Below, piece after piece: positions 11,321 through 22,474 of a DNA stretch of 64,000 nucleotides (position 1 is its first letter; each line of letters opens with the position of its first letter). Source of the stretch: Procambarus clarkii. Its lineage: Eukaryota > Arthropoda > Malacostraca > Decapoda > Cambaridae. The notes under the pieces were generated by a model that was not told where the DNA came from, searched no databases, and saw only the letters and a list, made by a program, of their open reading frames with translations. Location: contig NC_091193.1 of NCBI RefSeq assembly GCF_040958095.1, forward strand, positions 22,588,811 through 22,652,810. The letters are read 5' to 3'. The translations under genes were made by a program, and so were the position numbers.

Positions 11321-13843
11321 ATGAAGCTTCTGGTGAGTTGCCTCTCTTCTCTCTCAGTGTGACCATACGAGCAACCAGTGATAATCTCCAGAAACCCGGA
11401 CAGTTAATCGGGATGCAGACAAGTGCAGCTGTAGCGGCCTGGTCCCAGCCAGACAAGTGCAGCTGTAGCGGTCTGGTCCCAGCCAGACAAGTGCAGCTGT
11501 AGCGGCCTGGTCCCAGCCAGACAAGTGCTGCTGTAACGGCCTGGTCCCAGCCAGACAAGTGCTGCTGTAACGGCCTGGTCCCAGCCAGACAAGTGCAGCT
11601 GTAGCGGTCTGGTCCCAGCCAGACAAGTGCAGCTGTAGCGGTCTGGTCCCAGCCAGACAAGTGCAGCTGTAGCGGACTGGTCCCAGCCAGACAAGTGCTG
11701 CTGTAACGGCCTGGTCCCAGCCAGACAAGTGCTGCTGTAACGGCCTGGTCCCAGCCAGACAAGTGCAGCTGTAGCGGTCTGGTCCCAGCCAGACAAGTGC
11801 AGCTGTAGCGGCCTGGTCCCAGCCAGACAAGTGCAGCTGTAGCGGCCTGGTCCCAGCCAGACAAGTGCAGCTGTAGCGGCCTGGTCCCAGCCAGACAAGT
11901 GCAGCTGTAGCGGTCTGGTACCAGCCAGACAAGTGCAGCTGTAACGGTCTGGTACCAGCCAGACAAGTGCAGCTGTAGCGGTCTGGTACCAGCCAAACAA
12001 TTTCAGCTGTAGCGGCCTGGTCCCAGCCAGACAAGTGCAGCTGTAGCGGCCTGGTCCCAGCCAGACAAGTGCAGCTGTAGCGGTCTGGTACCAGCCAGAC
12101 AAGTGCAGCTGTAGCGGTCTGGTACCAGCCAGACAATTGCAGCTGTAGCGGTCTGGTCCCAGCCAGACAAGTACTGTTTTAATAGCGCTGTGGGTTGTGC
12201 TTGACAAGTGCTGTGGTAGTACTGGTCCCAGCCAGACAAGGGCTATTGTAGCACTGTTTACAGCCACAAAAGTGCTGCACTTGTCGTAGCCAGAGAGGTG
12301 CTGTTGTAGCTGCCAAGTCACATGTGGAGAAATAAGTGTTTTTCTCACAAGACATAACTCAGGAATGTGAAACACACAATAGGCCTGGTGATGCAAATAT
12401 CAGGAGTTCTTCAAGAAAATATCCTGAGACGGAACTTACAGAACACAGAACTTCCAACACTGTAGTTGTGGCATACAAATGTCCGTAGTAAAGATCAAAC
12501 TGCACAAATTATTCATGTATTGCTTGATAATGTTATTTCTGAAAGGTTATAATGATTTTTGGAAACACTATTTGTGATGATGTGGAGGACTGGTAACACT
12601 TGTTGCGATGAGTAGGGCTCATAACACAAGTTATGATAATGTGTAGCGCTAGTAGAACTAGGAGGTATAATGTGTAGCGCTAGTAGCACTAGGAGTCCAG
12701 CAACCAGGAGGCCTGGTCGACGACCGGGCCGCGGGGACGCTGAGCCCCGGAAGCACCTCAAGGTAACCTCAAGGTAACCTCAAGGTAGGAGGTATAATGT
12801 GTAGCGCTAGTAGCACTAGGAAGTATAATTTGTAAAACTAGTAACTAGTTGCAATGTGTACAAAAACATTTACAAACATGTAATGCATTCTATTTTTAAT
12901 AATAATAATAATCAACCAGGGGTAATTTTGCAATCGTACTTATTAATATTTAAGTTTTATTCTGCTGCTATAAATTCAGTTCAATTGTGTGCAATATTGC
13001 ACATACATATTATGGTTAAACTAGAACCAGCGTCTTTGGTGATGACCTCAGCATTTCAAACATGTTCCAATTACTTTGCAGATATTGTCGTGTGTGTTGG
13101 CAGCGGCCGCGGCTGACTTGCGTCAGACCTACAGTCTACCAGCGCCCTCTGGCCAAGGCTTCTCCATCGGCAGCTCATCTGCTGGTTTCGGATCCATTGG
13201 AGGCGGTGCAGGATCCTTTGGAGGCGGTGCAGGATCATTTGGAGGCGGTGCAGGATCATTTGGAGGCGGTGTAGGATCATTTGGAGGCGGTGCAGGATCC
13301 ATCGGTGGTTCACAGTTCTCTAGCTCTGTGGTCAGCTGTGGCCAAGGACAGGTCCGGCATGTGGACGGCAGCTGTGTAACTCCTCAGGTCACCCGAAACC
13401 TGTTCCTGTACAAAGTCCCTTCAGCAACCCCGATCATTGGTCCAAGACCAAACGTTCCTCCTCCAAGGGTTGAGGACAACATTTTACTCATCCAATTCCC
13501 AGAGGAACTTCTGAGCCAAGAACCGATTGTGGTTCCTCCTCCACAACAGAGGAACGTGGTGTACGTCCTCAACAAGCGGCCTCATCATGACCATAAGGTT
13601 ATTCACGCACCAGGACCTGAACAGCCAGCTCCCGAGGTGTACTTCGTCAACTATGCTGAGGGCGAGAACCCGTCTTTACCCAGCGGTGGGGACCTCCAGT
13701 CGGCCCTCAACACCGCCTCTGAGGGCGGCGGTGAGCTCATCGGCAGCAGCGGTGGCAGCGCTGGCGTTCCAGGTGGTGCTATTACCGATGGTGTCAGCGT
13801 GCCCGGCGTGTCTGCTCCGTCAGGTGTGTACGGTCTGCCCTGA
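11321..13843 (+). CDS. Tweedle-like (DUF243) cuticle protein, paralogue 2
   Basis: Predicted join 11321-11332 and 13082-13843, 257 residues. Exon 1 is ATGAAGCTTCTG followed by donor GTGAGT; the acceptor is ACTTTGCAG; phase 0. The mature start is MKLLILSCVLAAAAADLRQ, as in paralogue 1. It has five Gly-rich heptads (GSIGGGA, GSFGGGA, one GSFGGGV), the CGQGQVRHVDGSC motif, the Tweedle-like core with ILLIQFPEE, VVYVLNKR and EVYFVNYAE, then a private linker with GVPGGAITDGVSVPG and the terminal PSGVYGLP. It is expected to be a secreted cuticle component. The intron is 1,749 bp and carries a 34-bp minisatellite and a LINE tail. Compared with gene 1, the core differs at only a few bases. Confidence 0.85.
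11419..12310. repeat. 34-bp minisatellite in intron of gene 2, ~22 copies
   Basis: Regular units contain CTGTAGCGGCCTGGTCCCAG and ACAAGTGCAG. They run to about 12175, and decayed 32-bp units with CAGTAGCACTGG-like forms continue to about 12310. Variants include GGTCTGG, GGTACCAG and GCTGCTGTAACGG. The same array sits at the same place in the intron of gene 3. Minus-strand frames through it (up to 330 codons) are artefacts. Confidence 0.95.
12693..12787 (+). mobile_element. LINE (CR1-like) 3' tail fragment
   Basis: Contains CCAGGAGGCCTGGTCGACGA, CCGGGCCGCGGGGACGCTGA and a terminal run of CCTCAAGGTAA units. The same end occurs on the minus strand at 22176-22250 and 61838-61906, and in a longer form after a LINE reading frame at 50815-50958. 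Short terminal tandem repeats are typical of CR1-like LINEs. Confidence 0.65.
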
Positions 13844-13960
13844 GACACATCTCACATTGGCGTCAAGACTGCAAACCGTCAAGATCCAGTCACAGTCAAC
13901 GACAATCATTATCTCGAATGATAAATAATATAGCCTAGTTTTATACTATCTCTCTCTCTG

Positions 13961-13964
<4 letters not shown>

Positions 13965-14048
<84 letters not shown>
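13965..14048. repeat. (TA)n microsatellite in 3' UTR of gene 2
   Basis: About 84 bp of TA, flanked by TCTCTCTCTCTGTATG on the left and its inverse on the right, so the whole 13950-14070 interval can fold. It separates the stop codon of gene 2 from a poly(A) signal context shared with gene 1. Confidence 0.95.
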
Positions 14049-14052
<4 letters not shown>

Positions 14053-14124
14053 CAGAGAGAGAGAGAGATTCTTAATATTAAAAGATCTAACTTGTATTTA
14101 TTAGTTGATAAACTCAAATCCCTT

Positions 14125-14130
14125 AATAAA
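14125..14130 (+). terminator. Probable poly(A) signal of gene 2
   Basis: AATAAA in the context CCCTTAATAAAATGATATA, similar to gene 1. It lies about 280 bp after the stop because of the TA expansion. Confidence 0.5.
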
Positions 14131-14596
14131 ATGATATACAAATATTTTGTATATAAGTTTTCCTTGCGCAAATAATATAATCTGTTCTTCATATGTCTCA
14201 TAGTCCTAAAGATTGGACAACAGTTACAGGTAATATATTATATGCTCAAAATTAAGAACTTGAAAATGATTAATTCATTTGTGGATCTTAAATTCAATAG
14301 TTTACACGCACGTACTAATGGGCTGAACAAAGGTTTATTTCTGTCATTCGAGTGTCTTAAGTTTATCATGTTAAGACTTGCATCACAGCATTTTCTCGAG
14401 AAAAAAATCTTTCTTTGTAAATTATTCCAAATATATCTGCACGAATAAAGGAATATAATATAGCTAAGGATTTGAGTGAAGAGTGTTGGTGGTATTCTCC
14501 TACGGCTATGTTAATAACACTTGATCTGTTCTTCTTCCATATAGAAATAATTAATTAGTTCAATTAATAAAAAAAATTATATATATATGTATATTT
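14131..14596. other. Intergenic, no feature seen
   Basis: AT-rich spacer between gene 2 and the GA microsatellite. No gene supported. Confidence 0.5.
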
Positions 14597-14621
14597 AGAG
14601 AGAGAGAGAGAGAGAGAGAGT

Positions 14622-14695
<74 letters not shown>
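14597..14695. repeat. (GA)n microsatellite
   Basis: About 100 bp of GA with two GTGA interruptions. Confidence 0.97.
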
Positions 14696-14698
<3 letters not shown>

Positions 14699-15320
14699 GC
14701 CTTCTGGAAGTTCAAGAGGAGAGACGGTACTGTTGTGCTTCTTAGATTGACGTTGCCAGCGTGTCTGCGTCCTATCTTCTTCAGTGTAATTCCCATGCCA
14801 AGAGCTGTATTATTTCTTGATGTGAACTCGAACCTAGTACAAATATTTTATATTATAATTATATTAAACATATTTTAAAATACTTTTGTATTAATAATGG
14901 ATCGTCAGTACTTCATAATTAAATCTTACAAATTACCACAGGATGTTTACTCTGAAATAAACACAATAAGCATCTTTTGATTATTAAATCTCTTGCTTTA
15001 ATATACTGTACTTCTCAGAACATGTGCAAGTTGTCTCTCCACTGAAATGGCAAGCCTATCGTCTTCTCAGCATCGCTGTCTCAGTGTAGGAGATGCACCT
15101 TATCGCACACCCTCAACATTTCCTCATAGACACATCACACTGTTTGTGGTTCTATTGTGCTAGGCTTAGTCTATTTATAACACTCATCAGTTTATTCATC
15201 ACTATCAGAGTAGCAGTCGGCATTATCTGTGTTAACTAGTCTTTACGTCTTACTAAGAAGAGCAGAAACGGATCTGGAATAGATGCAGGCGATGAGTCAC
15301 AATAACGTGGCTGAAGAATG
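14696..15320. other. Intergenic, no feature seen
   Basis: AT-rich unique-looking sequence. No gene, RNA or repeat supported. Confidence 0.5.
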
Positions 15321-15460
15321 TTGACCAGACCACACACTAGAAGGTGAAGGGACGACGACGTTTCGGTCTGTCCTGGACCATTTTCAAGTCGATTGAGAAT
15401 GGTCCAGGACGGACTGAAACGTCGTCGTCCCTTCACCTTCTAGTGTGTGGTCTGGTCAAC
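15321..15460. repeat. Near-perfect hairpin element, 63-bp arms
   Basis: The left arm starts TTGACCAGACCACACACTAG and the right arm ends in its reverse complement. Both arms contain CGACGACGTTTCGGTCTGTC or its near inverse. The loop is about 14 nt. A diverged piece (GTGACGACGTTTCTGTCCGTC) is at 38105-38125. An open frame through it at 15344-15793 is a by-product. Confidence 0.9.
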
Positions 15461-15960
15461 TGGAATAGGTATCACAGATTAAGTGAGGCAGAAGGAAATA
15501 CCTTCCTACGTTTCCACTCATGTTTGTTTCTGGCATTAACTAGCACCGGAGTTATGCCATTAATTAAGTATTGGAGTTTGACTTGTTACTCAGAAACAAG
15601 AAGGTGTCTTTACAATTTCTCGGGTTTTAGTTCACTTCTCACTCCATTTTACATTGGAGCCTTTCTTGGTAACCCAGTATTGGGTTCACAACGGCGCCGG
15701 GGCTCTGGGTTCCAACTCACTATTGAGGTCCAGGACACCCAAAAACATGCTGATAGAAACATAGTATTTACTGGTATTATTACCGATCGGTGAGCGTAGA
15801 CACTTCAATAACAATATAACGGAAAGATCCTTAAGCATCATACAAACCATATGAACTGAACGAAGCCGAAAAATGTGAAATCTACTGTAAATTGAACAGA
15901 CAATTTTAGAAGCTGCTGGAACTCGGACTCACAGATTATTATTATTATTATTAACATCTC
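15461..15960. other. Intergenic, no feature seen
   Basis: Mixed-composition spacer ending in a short ATT run (15937-15950). No gene supported. Confidence 0.5.
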
Positions 15961-16620
15961 ACAGAGGCACAGATTCATTGACTCAGACGCGCATACTCTC
16001 GTCTCAGACGCACGTACTCTCGTCTAGTATACTCAGTCCCAAGGCTTTACAGACGCATTGACTTAGACAAACGGGCTCGTAAATGCATGAGACTCATAAA
16101 CGCAAGAACTCAAACACATGGACTCACAAACACATTGACCCAGTCACACAGAAACATAGACACACGCACCCAAAACACATATATTTAGATATACGGACAC
16201 ATAGAAGCATGGAATCAGTCACATGGACTTACAGAAGCCTCACATACACGGACTCACAGATGCATGTATTTACACAACTGAACTCCTTGACGCATTTACT
16301 TAGACAACTGGACTCACAGACTCATATACTTAGACAACTGGACTCACAGACTCATATACTTCGACAACTGGAATCACAGACTCATATACTTAGACAACTG
16401 GACTCACAGACTCATGTACTTAGACAACTGGACTCACAGACTCATATACTTAGACAACTGGACTCACAGACTCATATACTTCGACAACTGGAATCACAGA
16501 CTCATATACTTAGACAACTGGACTCACAGACTCATGTACTTACACAACTGGACTCACAGACTCATATACTTCGACAACTGGACTCACAGACTCATGCACT
16601 TAAACAATTGGACTCATAGA
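15961..16620. repeat. 30-bp tandem array, decaying to the left
   Basis: About 12 clear units at 16261-16620 containing ACTTAGACAACTGGACTCAC; CGACAACTGGAATCAC variants recur, so a 60-120 bp higher-order pattern is visible. From 16260 back to about 15961 the units are progressively degenerate (ACTCAGACGCGCATACTC and similar). The 178-codon plus frame with repeated QTHILRQLDS is an artefact of a unit divisible by three. Confidence 0.9.
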
Positions 16621-17093
16621 GAGAATTTAAAAAACAAAACCTATTTATTTGTGTTTTGCAATGCTCGAAACATGTACTCGAATGACAACATAAAAATCCC
16701 GTTCCTTCACAACAAAAGCTTTCTTGTTTAAAACGTTTGGTTTGCGAGGGTTTAGAGTTGCGAGTATGAACGCTGAAAACAAGTATTTCCACTAAAATTT
16801 GTCCGCCAAACTTGGGCCCGACGCCAAGTTATATACCCTTACTGCGTCAAGTTCATTGCGTGAATCATAAGTGCCTTATTCGATTTTTTAGTACAAAGTG
16901 TGCTTATATACACAAATTTCCACGCAATATTCTTTAAGATAATTTTTTTGAAAGGTTTCTTAACAATTTACATTACAGTATTTCCGTATATGGCGGCCCG
17001 CACGTCCGTTTGGCGCCAAGCCCACAAAGGGTTAATCCGGTCTTGAGGTTACTGGTGGGCAGCTTTCCAGGTGGTGTCAACATGGCCGCCCTC
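16621..17093. other. Intergenic, no feature seen
   Basis: AT-rich at first, then GC-richer near 16975-17090 as the next array approaches. No gene supported. Confidence 0.5.
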
Positions 17094-17491
17094 GGCTGTA
17101 TGTTGGCCACCGTAGTGGACCGTATGTTGGCCACTCTAGTGGACCGTATGTTGGCCACTCTAGTGGACCGTATGTTGGCCACTCTAGTGGACCGTATGTT
17201 GGCCACCGTAGTGGACCGTATGTTGGCCACTCTAGTGGGCCGTATGATGGCCACCGTAGTGGACCGTATGTTGGCCACTCTAGTGGGCCGTATGTTGGCC
17301 ACTCTAGTGGGCCGTATGATGGCCACCGTAGTGGACCGTATGTTGGCCACTCTAGTGGGCCGTATGATGGCCACCGTAGTGGACCGTATGTTGGCCACTC
17401 TAGTGGACCGTATGTTGGCCACTCTAGTGGGCCGTATGATGGCCACCGTAGTGGACCGTATGTTGGCCACTCTAGTGGACCGTATGATGGC
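17094..17491. repeat. 24-bp minisatellite, ~16 copies
   Basis: Units contain GTATGTTGGCCACTCTAGTG with CACCGTAG and GTATGATGG variants. Decayed relatives (GTGTTGGACGCTCTGGGTTG and similar) continue on both sides of the foldback element that follows, at 17500-17590 and 17866-17945. Long frames on both strands are artefacts. Confidence 0.95.
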
Positions 17492-17597
17492 CGCTTTGGA
17501 CCGACGCTCTGGGCCGTGTGTGTTGGACGCTCTGGGTTGTGTTGTTCGCCTTGGGTCGTGCGTTTGCCGCCCAGGGCTGTGTGCCGGCCGCCCACAG

Positions 17598-17872
17598 GCC
17601 AGATTTACCAGATTCACGAAGCAGTTACGCAAGCACTTACGAACCTGTACATCTTTTCTCATTCTTTGACGGCTTTGTTTACAATTATTAAACAGTTAAT
17701 GAGCTCCGAAGCACCAGGAGGCTGTTTATAACAATAACAACGGTTAATTGGGAAGTTTCATGATTTTAAACTGTTCAATAAATGTAACCAAAACCGTCAA
17801 AGATTGAGGAAAGATGTACAGGTTCGTAAGTACTTCCGTAACTGCTTCGTAAATCTGACCCCTGGGCCGTGT
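17598..17872 (+). mobile_element. MITE-like foldback element, copy 1
   Basis: Terminal inverted repeats of about 90 bp. The left starts CCAGATTCACGAAGCAGTTA and the right ends with its near inverse (GTAACTGCTTCGTAAATCTG). Shared internal landmarks are TTTGACGGCTTTGTTTACAA and GCTCCGAAGCACCAGGAGGC. A second copy lies in opposite orientation at 59069-59324. No coding capacity, so it would be non-autonomous. It is inserted in a decayed GTTGGACGCTCTGGG array. Confidence 0.8.
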
Positions 17873-17949
17873 GTGTGTGTGTTGGACGCTCTGGGTTGTG
17901 TTCTTCGCCTTGGGTCGTGTGTTAGCCGCCCTGGGTCGTGTGTTGGTAA

Positions 17950-18303
17950 ACCAGCCCCTCGTCACTAACGAGAGCCAAATGCTCCATAATCCAGCCGCCA
18001 AACCCCTTATTTATGAATGAAAAACGGTTTAAACACGACTTACGACTGATGATTTCTCGAACCATGCTTCGCTGATCCCCTCCGTTCGAACCACAACGCT
18101 GAAAATGCTTCACCCACGTACTTCAAATACAAATAATCGCAAATAGAACTTAAACACCTATGTCTTGCTATACTTAGAACTTTAATATAAAATAGCATTA
18201 ATTTAAATGAGAACATATCTATTTTTAATGCACAATACGTTAAAATGAATACTTTTGGGAGGCAGCAGATGCTTTAACAAGCCTGGCCTGAGGACAGGTT
18301 GTG
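17950..18303 (+). repeat. Foldback-family unit (same as 59.4-60.6 kb array)
   Basis: Contains TTATGAATGAAAAACGGTTT, TTCGAACCACAACGCTGAAA and ATGCTTCACCCACGTACTTC in the same order as units at 59363-60513. It ends in a small palindrome around ACAGGTTGTGGTAAACACAACC. More diverged than the 59 kb units. Confidence 0.65.
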
Positions 18304-18734
18304 GTAAACACAACCTGTACTTCAATTTATCAGAAGATGTATAGGAGTCTTACGGGTGCTTCTACTAATAAAAATTTCTTACGTCAATTAATGAAACACA
18401 TTTTTTTGTTTTAATAAATACTATCTTTACTAACCACTGGTACCATATCACAACCCAATTCGTAAATTTTACAATAAAAGGATGATTCAAAAATATTTTT
18501 TCTTTTTTTCTTTCTGTGGCCAGCAAACGACAAATACTGTACCCACGTATATTGTAATTAACATTTCCGAAAGTGTATCTAAAATATTTACATTTTCTCT
18601 TCTGTTGTCAGTCAGGGAACTTACCAAATGAGAACTTGGACGTTTCAAGGAATAGTAATTTAAAGCAAACTTCTTTCCCTCCTAAATTAAAATGTTTAAC
18701 ATTTCCTCGCTTCGATGTTAACCGGTGCGAATCT
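18304..18734. other. Intergenic, no feature seen
   Basis: AT-rich spacer. No gene supported. Confidence 0.5.
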
Positions 18735-19337
18735 GGCCCTTTGTCCGGTGCTGTGTGACATCAGACGACCGTGTTTGCAGTGCTTTATGCCACTGAGGCA
18801 TCCCTATGATTGGTGATTTGTGACGCCAAGGCCGGCCTTTAATTGGTAATTATGATACCTGGGCGACCCTCTGTCCGGTCCAATGTGACGCCAGACGGCC
18901 CTGTCCTATCATATGTGACGCCAGACGGCCCTCTGTTCAGTCCTATGCGACGCCAGACAGCCCTCTGTCCAGTCCTATGTGACGCCTGGGAAGCCCACTG
19001 GCCCTCGATGTCTTAACTGCTTAGACCAAACACTTAGCTTCTTACTCATTTTACGTCTTGAGTGAAAAGTGATTGTGCTCCTTCGCCTTGATGCTCCGTT
19101 GACCTCCCAATTGTTATGCCAATGAGGTCTTTTCAGACTGGGCAAATCTGTGCTGAATTAGTATATAGGAATTTAGGTCTTGCCTTATAATCCTGAGTAA
19201 TTTATCTCATTGTTACACGAACGACCAGTCATGACCTGCAGGTGAGAGGACAAGGTGGTAACCGGGGCTCCTCCAGCCTATTGTGTGGCAGCGTTGGGTC
19301 GCCACCCCGGAGACCCACAGGACTGGTGAAGCTGTTG
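18735..19337. repeat. Dispersed repeat A, copy 2, with decayed ~32-bp units
   Basis: 18735-19000 holds loose units with GACGCCAGACGGCCCTCTGT. 19018-19337 matches 7450-7765 nearly base for base (TTACGTCTTGAGTGAAAAGT, GACCTGCAGGTGAGAGGACA). The same order of parts in both places suggests a single mobile unit of about 450-600 bp. Confidence 0.75.
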
Positions 19338-19345
19338 TTGACGCT

Positions 19346-19356
<11 letters not shown>

Positions 19357-19381
<25 letters not shown>

Positions 19382-19383
19382 AC
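19357..19383. repeat. (CA)n microsatellite
   Basis: About 13 CA units after a TCTCTCTC run. Confidence 0.95.
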
Positions 19384-19435
19384 GTTACGACACTAGAAAA
19401 AAAGAAGGGAGAGAGGGGGGGGGGGATATGATAGG

Positions 19436-19770
19436 ATCGTTTAAAATACTCAGGGGGATTGACAAAGTGGAAATAGATGAAAGATTCACACGTAATATTA
19501 ACAGAACGAGGAGACATGGGTGGAACCTGGAAACTCAGATGAGTCACAGAGATGTTAGTAAGTTTTCTTTTCGCGTGAGAGTAGTGGCAAAATGGAATGC
19601 ACTGAAGGAGCAGGTTGTGGAAGCAAACTCTATTCAGAGTTTTAAAACTAGATATGACAGGGAAATGGGACAGGAGTCATTATGTAAACAACCGATGGCT
19701 AGAAAGGCGGGATCCAAGAGCCAATGCTCGATCCTGCAGGCACAAATAGGTGAGTACAAATGGGTGAGTA
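19436..19770 (+). mobile_element. LINE 3' end, RT C-terminal region
   Basis: The plus frame reads FKILRGIDKVEIDERFTRNI, then WNLETQMSHRDVSKFSFRVR, VVAKWNALKEQVVEANSIQS and FKTRYDREMGQESLCKQ, and finishes with SKSQCSILQAQIGEYKWV. The same C-terminal layout and closing AGGTGA-type end occur at 34205-35408. This is a 5'-truncated copy of a non-LTR retrotransposon, a common outcome of target-primed insertion. Confidence 0.8.
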
Positions 19771-20498
19771 CACATTTTGGAAGCAGTCGTTTTTGTAAAC
19801 ACTTGTAAATAAATGTGACCAAAAGGTCAATTTAATAATAGTTATTTAATAACAATTTAATACCGGATCAATTATTCTACCTTGAATCTACATTTAATTT
19901 TTCTTGTTCACTAGTAAAGGAAATCGAAAAATTAACTCTTCATTTTATATATTTAATGGACTTGACACATGTAGCAAAATGACGAGTTTCGCTTTAGCAT
20001 GTTCGGAAGGAGTGGTAGAGTACACTCAAATTGGCAGACATAACATTATATATTCCATGTTGGATGATGACAGGTCAAGTGTAATAATGTCGAGGAGACT
20101 GGTAGATGTTTGGAGTGAATGTGGTCTTTGGTCGTGGAACATCTTGAAGTTCGTCTCAATGAAAGATTACACTATTTCAACACACATCCAGACCGTCACC
20201 AGGTATCATGACCAGCTAGTGTCAACATGTTACGACGCAAAATAACGGAATGACTACTTTCACCGAATGGTAATCGTAGTGTCTTGGCCTACGATCACCG
20301 ACATTCAGGGGAATGCACGATGTGTGTTTATGCCACGCTTGGCTAAGTTAACTAAGATGGGCAGTTCAACATTTCCAGTTGTATATAGAATCAGGCGCCT
20401 GGGAACGCTGCTGTTGACTACTCCTCAAACATGTGCTGTTTGCTTACGGTTTTCAGATCGAACCCTCAGGTCGGGTTGCGTTTCGGTCTGTATCCTAA
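19771..20498. other. Intergenic, with one unassigned 113-codon frame
   Basis: A plus frame at 19904-20245 is open but starts at TTG, and shows no family I recognise. It is not repetitive (it includes MTSFALACSEGVVEYTQIG). I would not call it a gene without homology. The rest is a spacer. Confidence 0.4.
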
Positions 20499-21102
20499 TA
20501 CTGTCAGCGTCCACTAGGCTAGTACCGTCAACGTCCACTGGGCTAGTACCGTCAACGTCCACTAGGCTAGTACCGTCAACGTCCACTAGGCTAGTACCGT
20601 CAACGTCCACTAGGCTAGTACCGTCAACGTCCACTGGGCTAGTACCGTCAACGTCCACTAGGCTAGTACCGTCAACGTCCACTAGGCTAGTACCGTCAAC
20701 GTCCACTAGGCTAGTACCGTCAACGTCCACTGGGCTAGTACCGTCAACGTCCACTGGGCTAGTACCGTCAACGTCCACTGGGCTAGTACCGTCAACGTCC
20801 ACTAGGCTAGTACCGTCAACGTCCACTAGGCTAGCACCGTCAACGTCCACTAGGCTAGTACCGTCAACGTCCACTAGGCTAGTACCGTCAACGTCCACTA
20901 GGCTAGTACCGTCAACGTCCACTGGGCTAGTACCGTCAACGTCCACTGGGCTAGTACCGTCAACGTCCACTGGGCTAGTACCGTCAACGTCCACTGGGCT
21001 AGTACCGTCAACGTCCACTGGGCTAGTACCATCAACGTCCACTGGGCTAGTACCGTCAACGTCCACTAGGCTAGTACCGTCAACGTCCACTGGGCTAGTA
21101 CC
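20499..21102. repeat. 24-bp minisatellite, ~25 copies
   Basis: Units contain CTAGTACCGTCAACGTCCAC, with a single A/G variant (ACTAGGC or ACTGGGC) and one GCACCG unit. Because 24 is a multiple of 3, plus (STRLVPST) and minus (VDVDGTSL) frames are both open. The ORFs here, up to 297 codons, are artefacts. Confidence 0.97.
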
Positions 21103-22175
21103 ATATGTACTCTCTCAACTCAACGGCACAGTTGTTCATATTTTATATAGTTATATGTGAACAATATTTAATATCACATACATTTTAAACGCCATTCGTT
21201 GCATTATTCTTTCTTTCATCGAAAAACTAAAATGATTCAACATTCTATCCATATATAAAATCTGTAGCCAAAATTTTGCACAATAATGGTATTCTTAATT
21301 TTACAACATTTCACTGTAATATTACCATAAATAGAGTTGATAGTTTCCTTAACTTAATTTACAATTACAAAATTTATTCTTACAGAAATAAATTATAACT
21401 ATATGAAAATTATTCTTTCGTTACATTGGTCCCACTTAATGTTGTCTTTCATTTACAACATATTTAATTACTATACTTAATTAATTAATTATAATATTAT
21501 ACAACAAATAAAAATAAAAATTTAAATTTAATATAGAGAACTTTTTATTAGAGGTGCAGAGGGTAGAGGGAGATGTGCTCAAAGGCTGCTAAAGGGGTTT
21601 TACGAGTTTTTATGAAAGTTTTTATTGACATTTATGGCAAAATCGTCGCCACTGTTAATTCAGAGGCGCTAGGCTAGAGTCACCCGGGAGGCTACAGTGC
21701 CGGGCACGTACAAGTATGTACAGGAATACAGCTACATCAAATAACACTGGCTGAATATTAATTTGGGTTTAATTAATCAATGTATTATCTCCTGTAGGAG
21801 ATAATACATTGATAATTAAACACAAACCCCAAGTTAATACTAAAATTTTATATAAATTAATGTTGCATTTGATGTTTGTGGTTAAAATAATTATATCAAG
21901 GAGATATCAAGGAGATATCAAGGTTGATATTTTAACCTTGATATGGTAAACCTTGAAATAAATATATAAGGGTTTACATGATCATTGTTGCATATAAATG
22001 AGAGTAATGTTTTATACCATAATGTTTGATTAACACAACAACTGCCTTCACACCTCTATAATAATCATTTAACAAATTTGGGGAACAGTTGGTAGAAGGT
22101 ACTCCAATGTTAACACGATCTAAAATCACACTGAAGTGTAAGACGAGACATTTGAATGTTACGCTGCCACAGGTT
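21103..22175. other. Intergenic, AT-rich, with small hairpins
   Basis: Strongly AT-rich. A compact hairpin is at 21776-21814 (ATGTATTATCTCC, loop TGTA, and its inverse). Near 21896-21960 are repeats of AAGGAGATATC and an inverted AACCTTGATAT pair. 21550-21680 resembles 10100-10250. No gene supported. Confidence 0.55.
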
Positions 22176-22250
22176 ACCTTACCTTGAGGTTACCTTGAGG
22201 TGCTTCCGGGGCTTAGCGTCCCCGCGGCCCAGTCGTCGACCAGGCCTCCT
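22176..22250 (-). mobile_element. LINE (CR1-like) 3' tail, minus strand
   Basis: TTACCTTGAGGTTACCTTGA followed by GTGCTTCCGGGGCTTAGCGT and CCCCGCGGCCC, the reverse of the tail at 12693-12787. Confidence 0.65.
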
Positions 22251-22474
22251 AGAGGTGTGGTCACTGTGTTGCTCCACTAGCAGTTGACCGTCACAAGAGG
22301 GACTAGACAAGAGACAATCACTAGAGGGACACTGGACATCTGACCAGAATAATACGTGCCAGCTGTATTAATAACTAATTTCACTTTTCATTATATTTAA
22401 GACATATCAATCATGTCATCCAACATATATTTTATGCCAATGCTTCCCTAATTGAACAGTGCGTATACAAAATT

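Noticed and set aside
11235-12396. Minus-strand frames of 253-330 codons over the intron of gene 2
   Set aside because: They follow the 34-bp minisatellite inside an intron. Similar frames exist in several registers, as in gene 3.
15344-15793. 149-codon plus frame
   Set aside because: Half of it is the hairpin element and the rest has no recognisable protein character.
16973-17669. Frames of 172-229 codons on both strands
   Set aside because: Another 24-bp array artefact, running into a foldback element.
20267-21160. 297-codon plus frame and 221-codon minus frame with STSTRLVP or VDVDGTS repeats
   Set aside because: A 24-bp unit without stops keeps both strands open. The plus frame begins in ordinary spacer and has no family.
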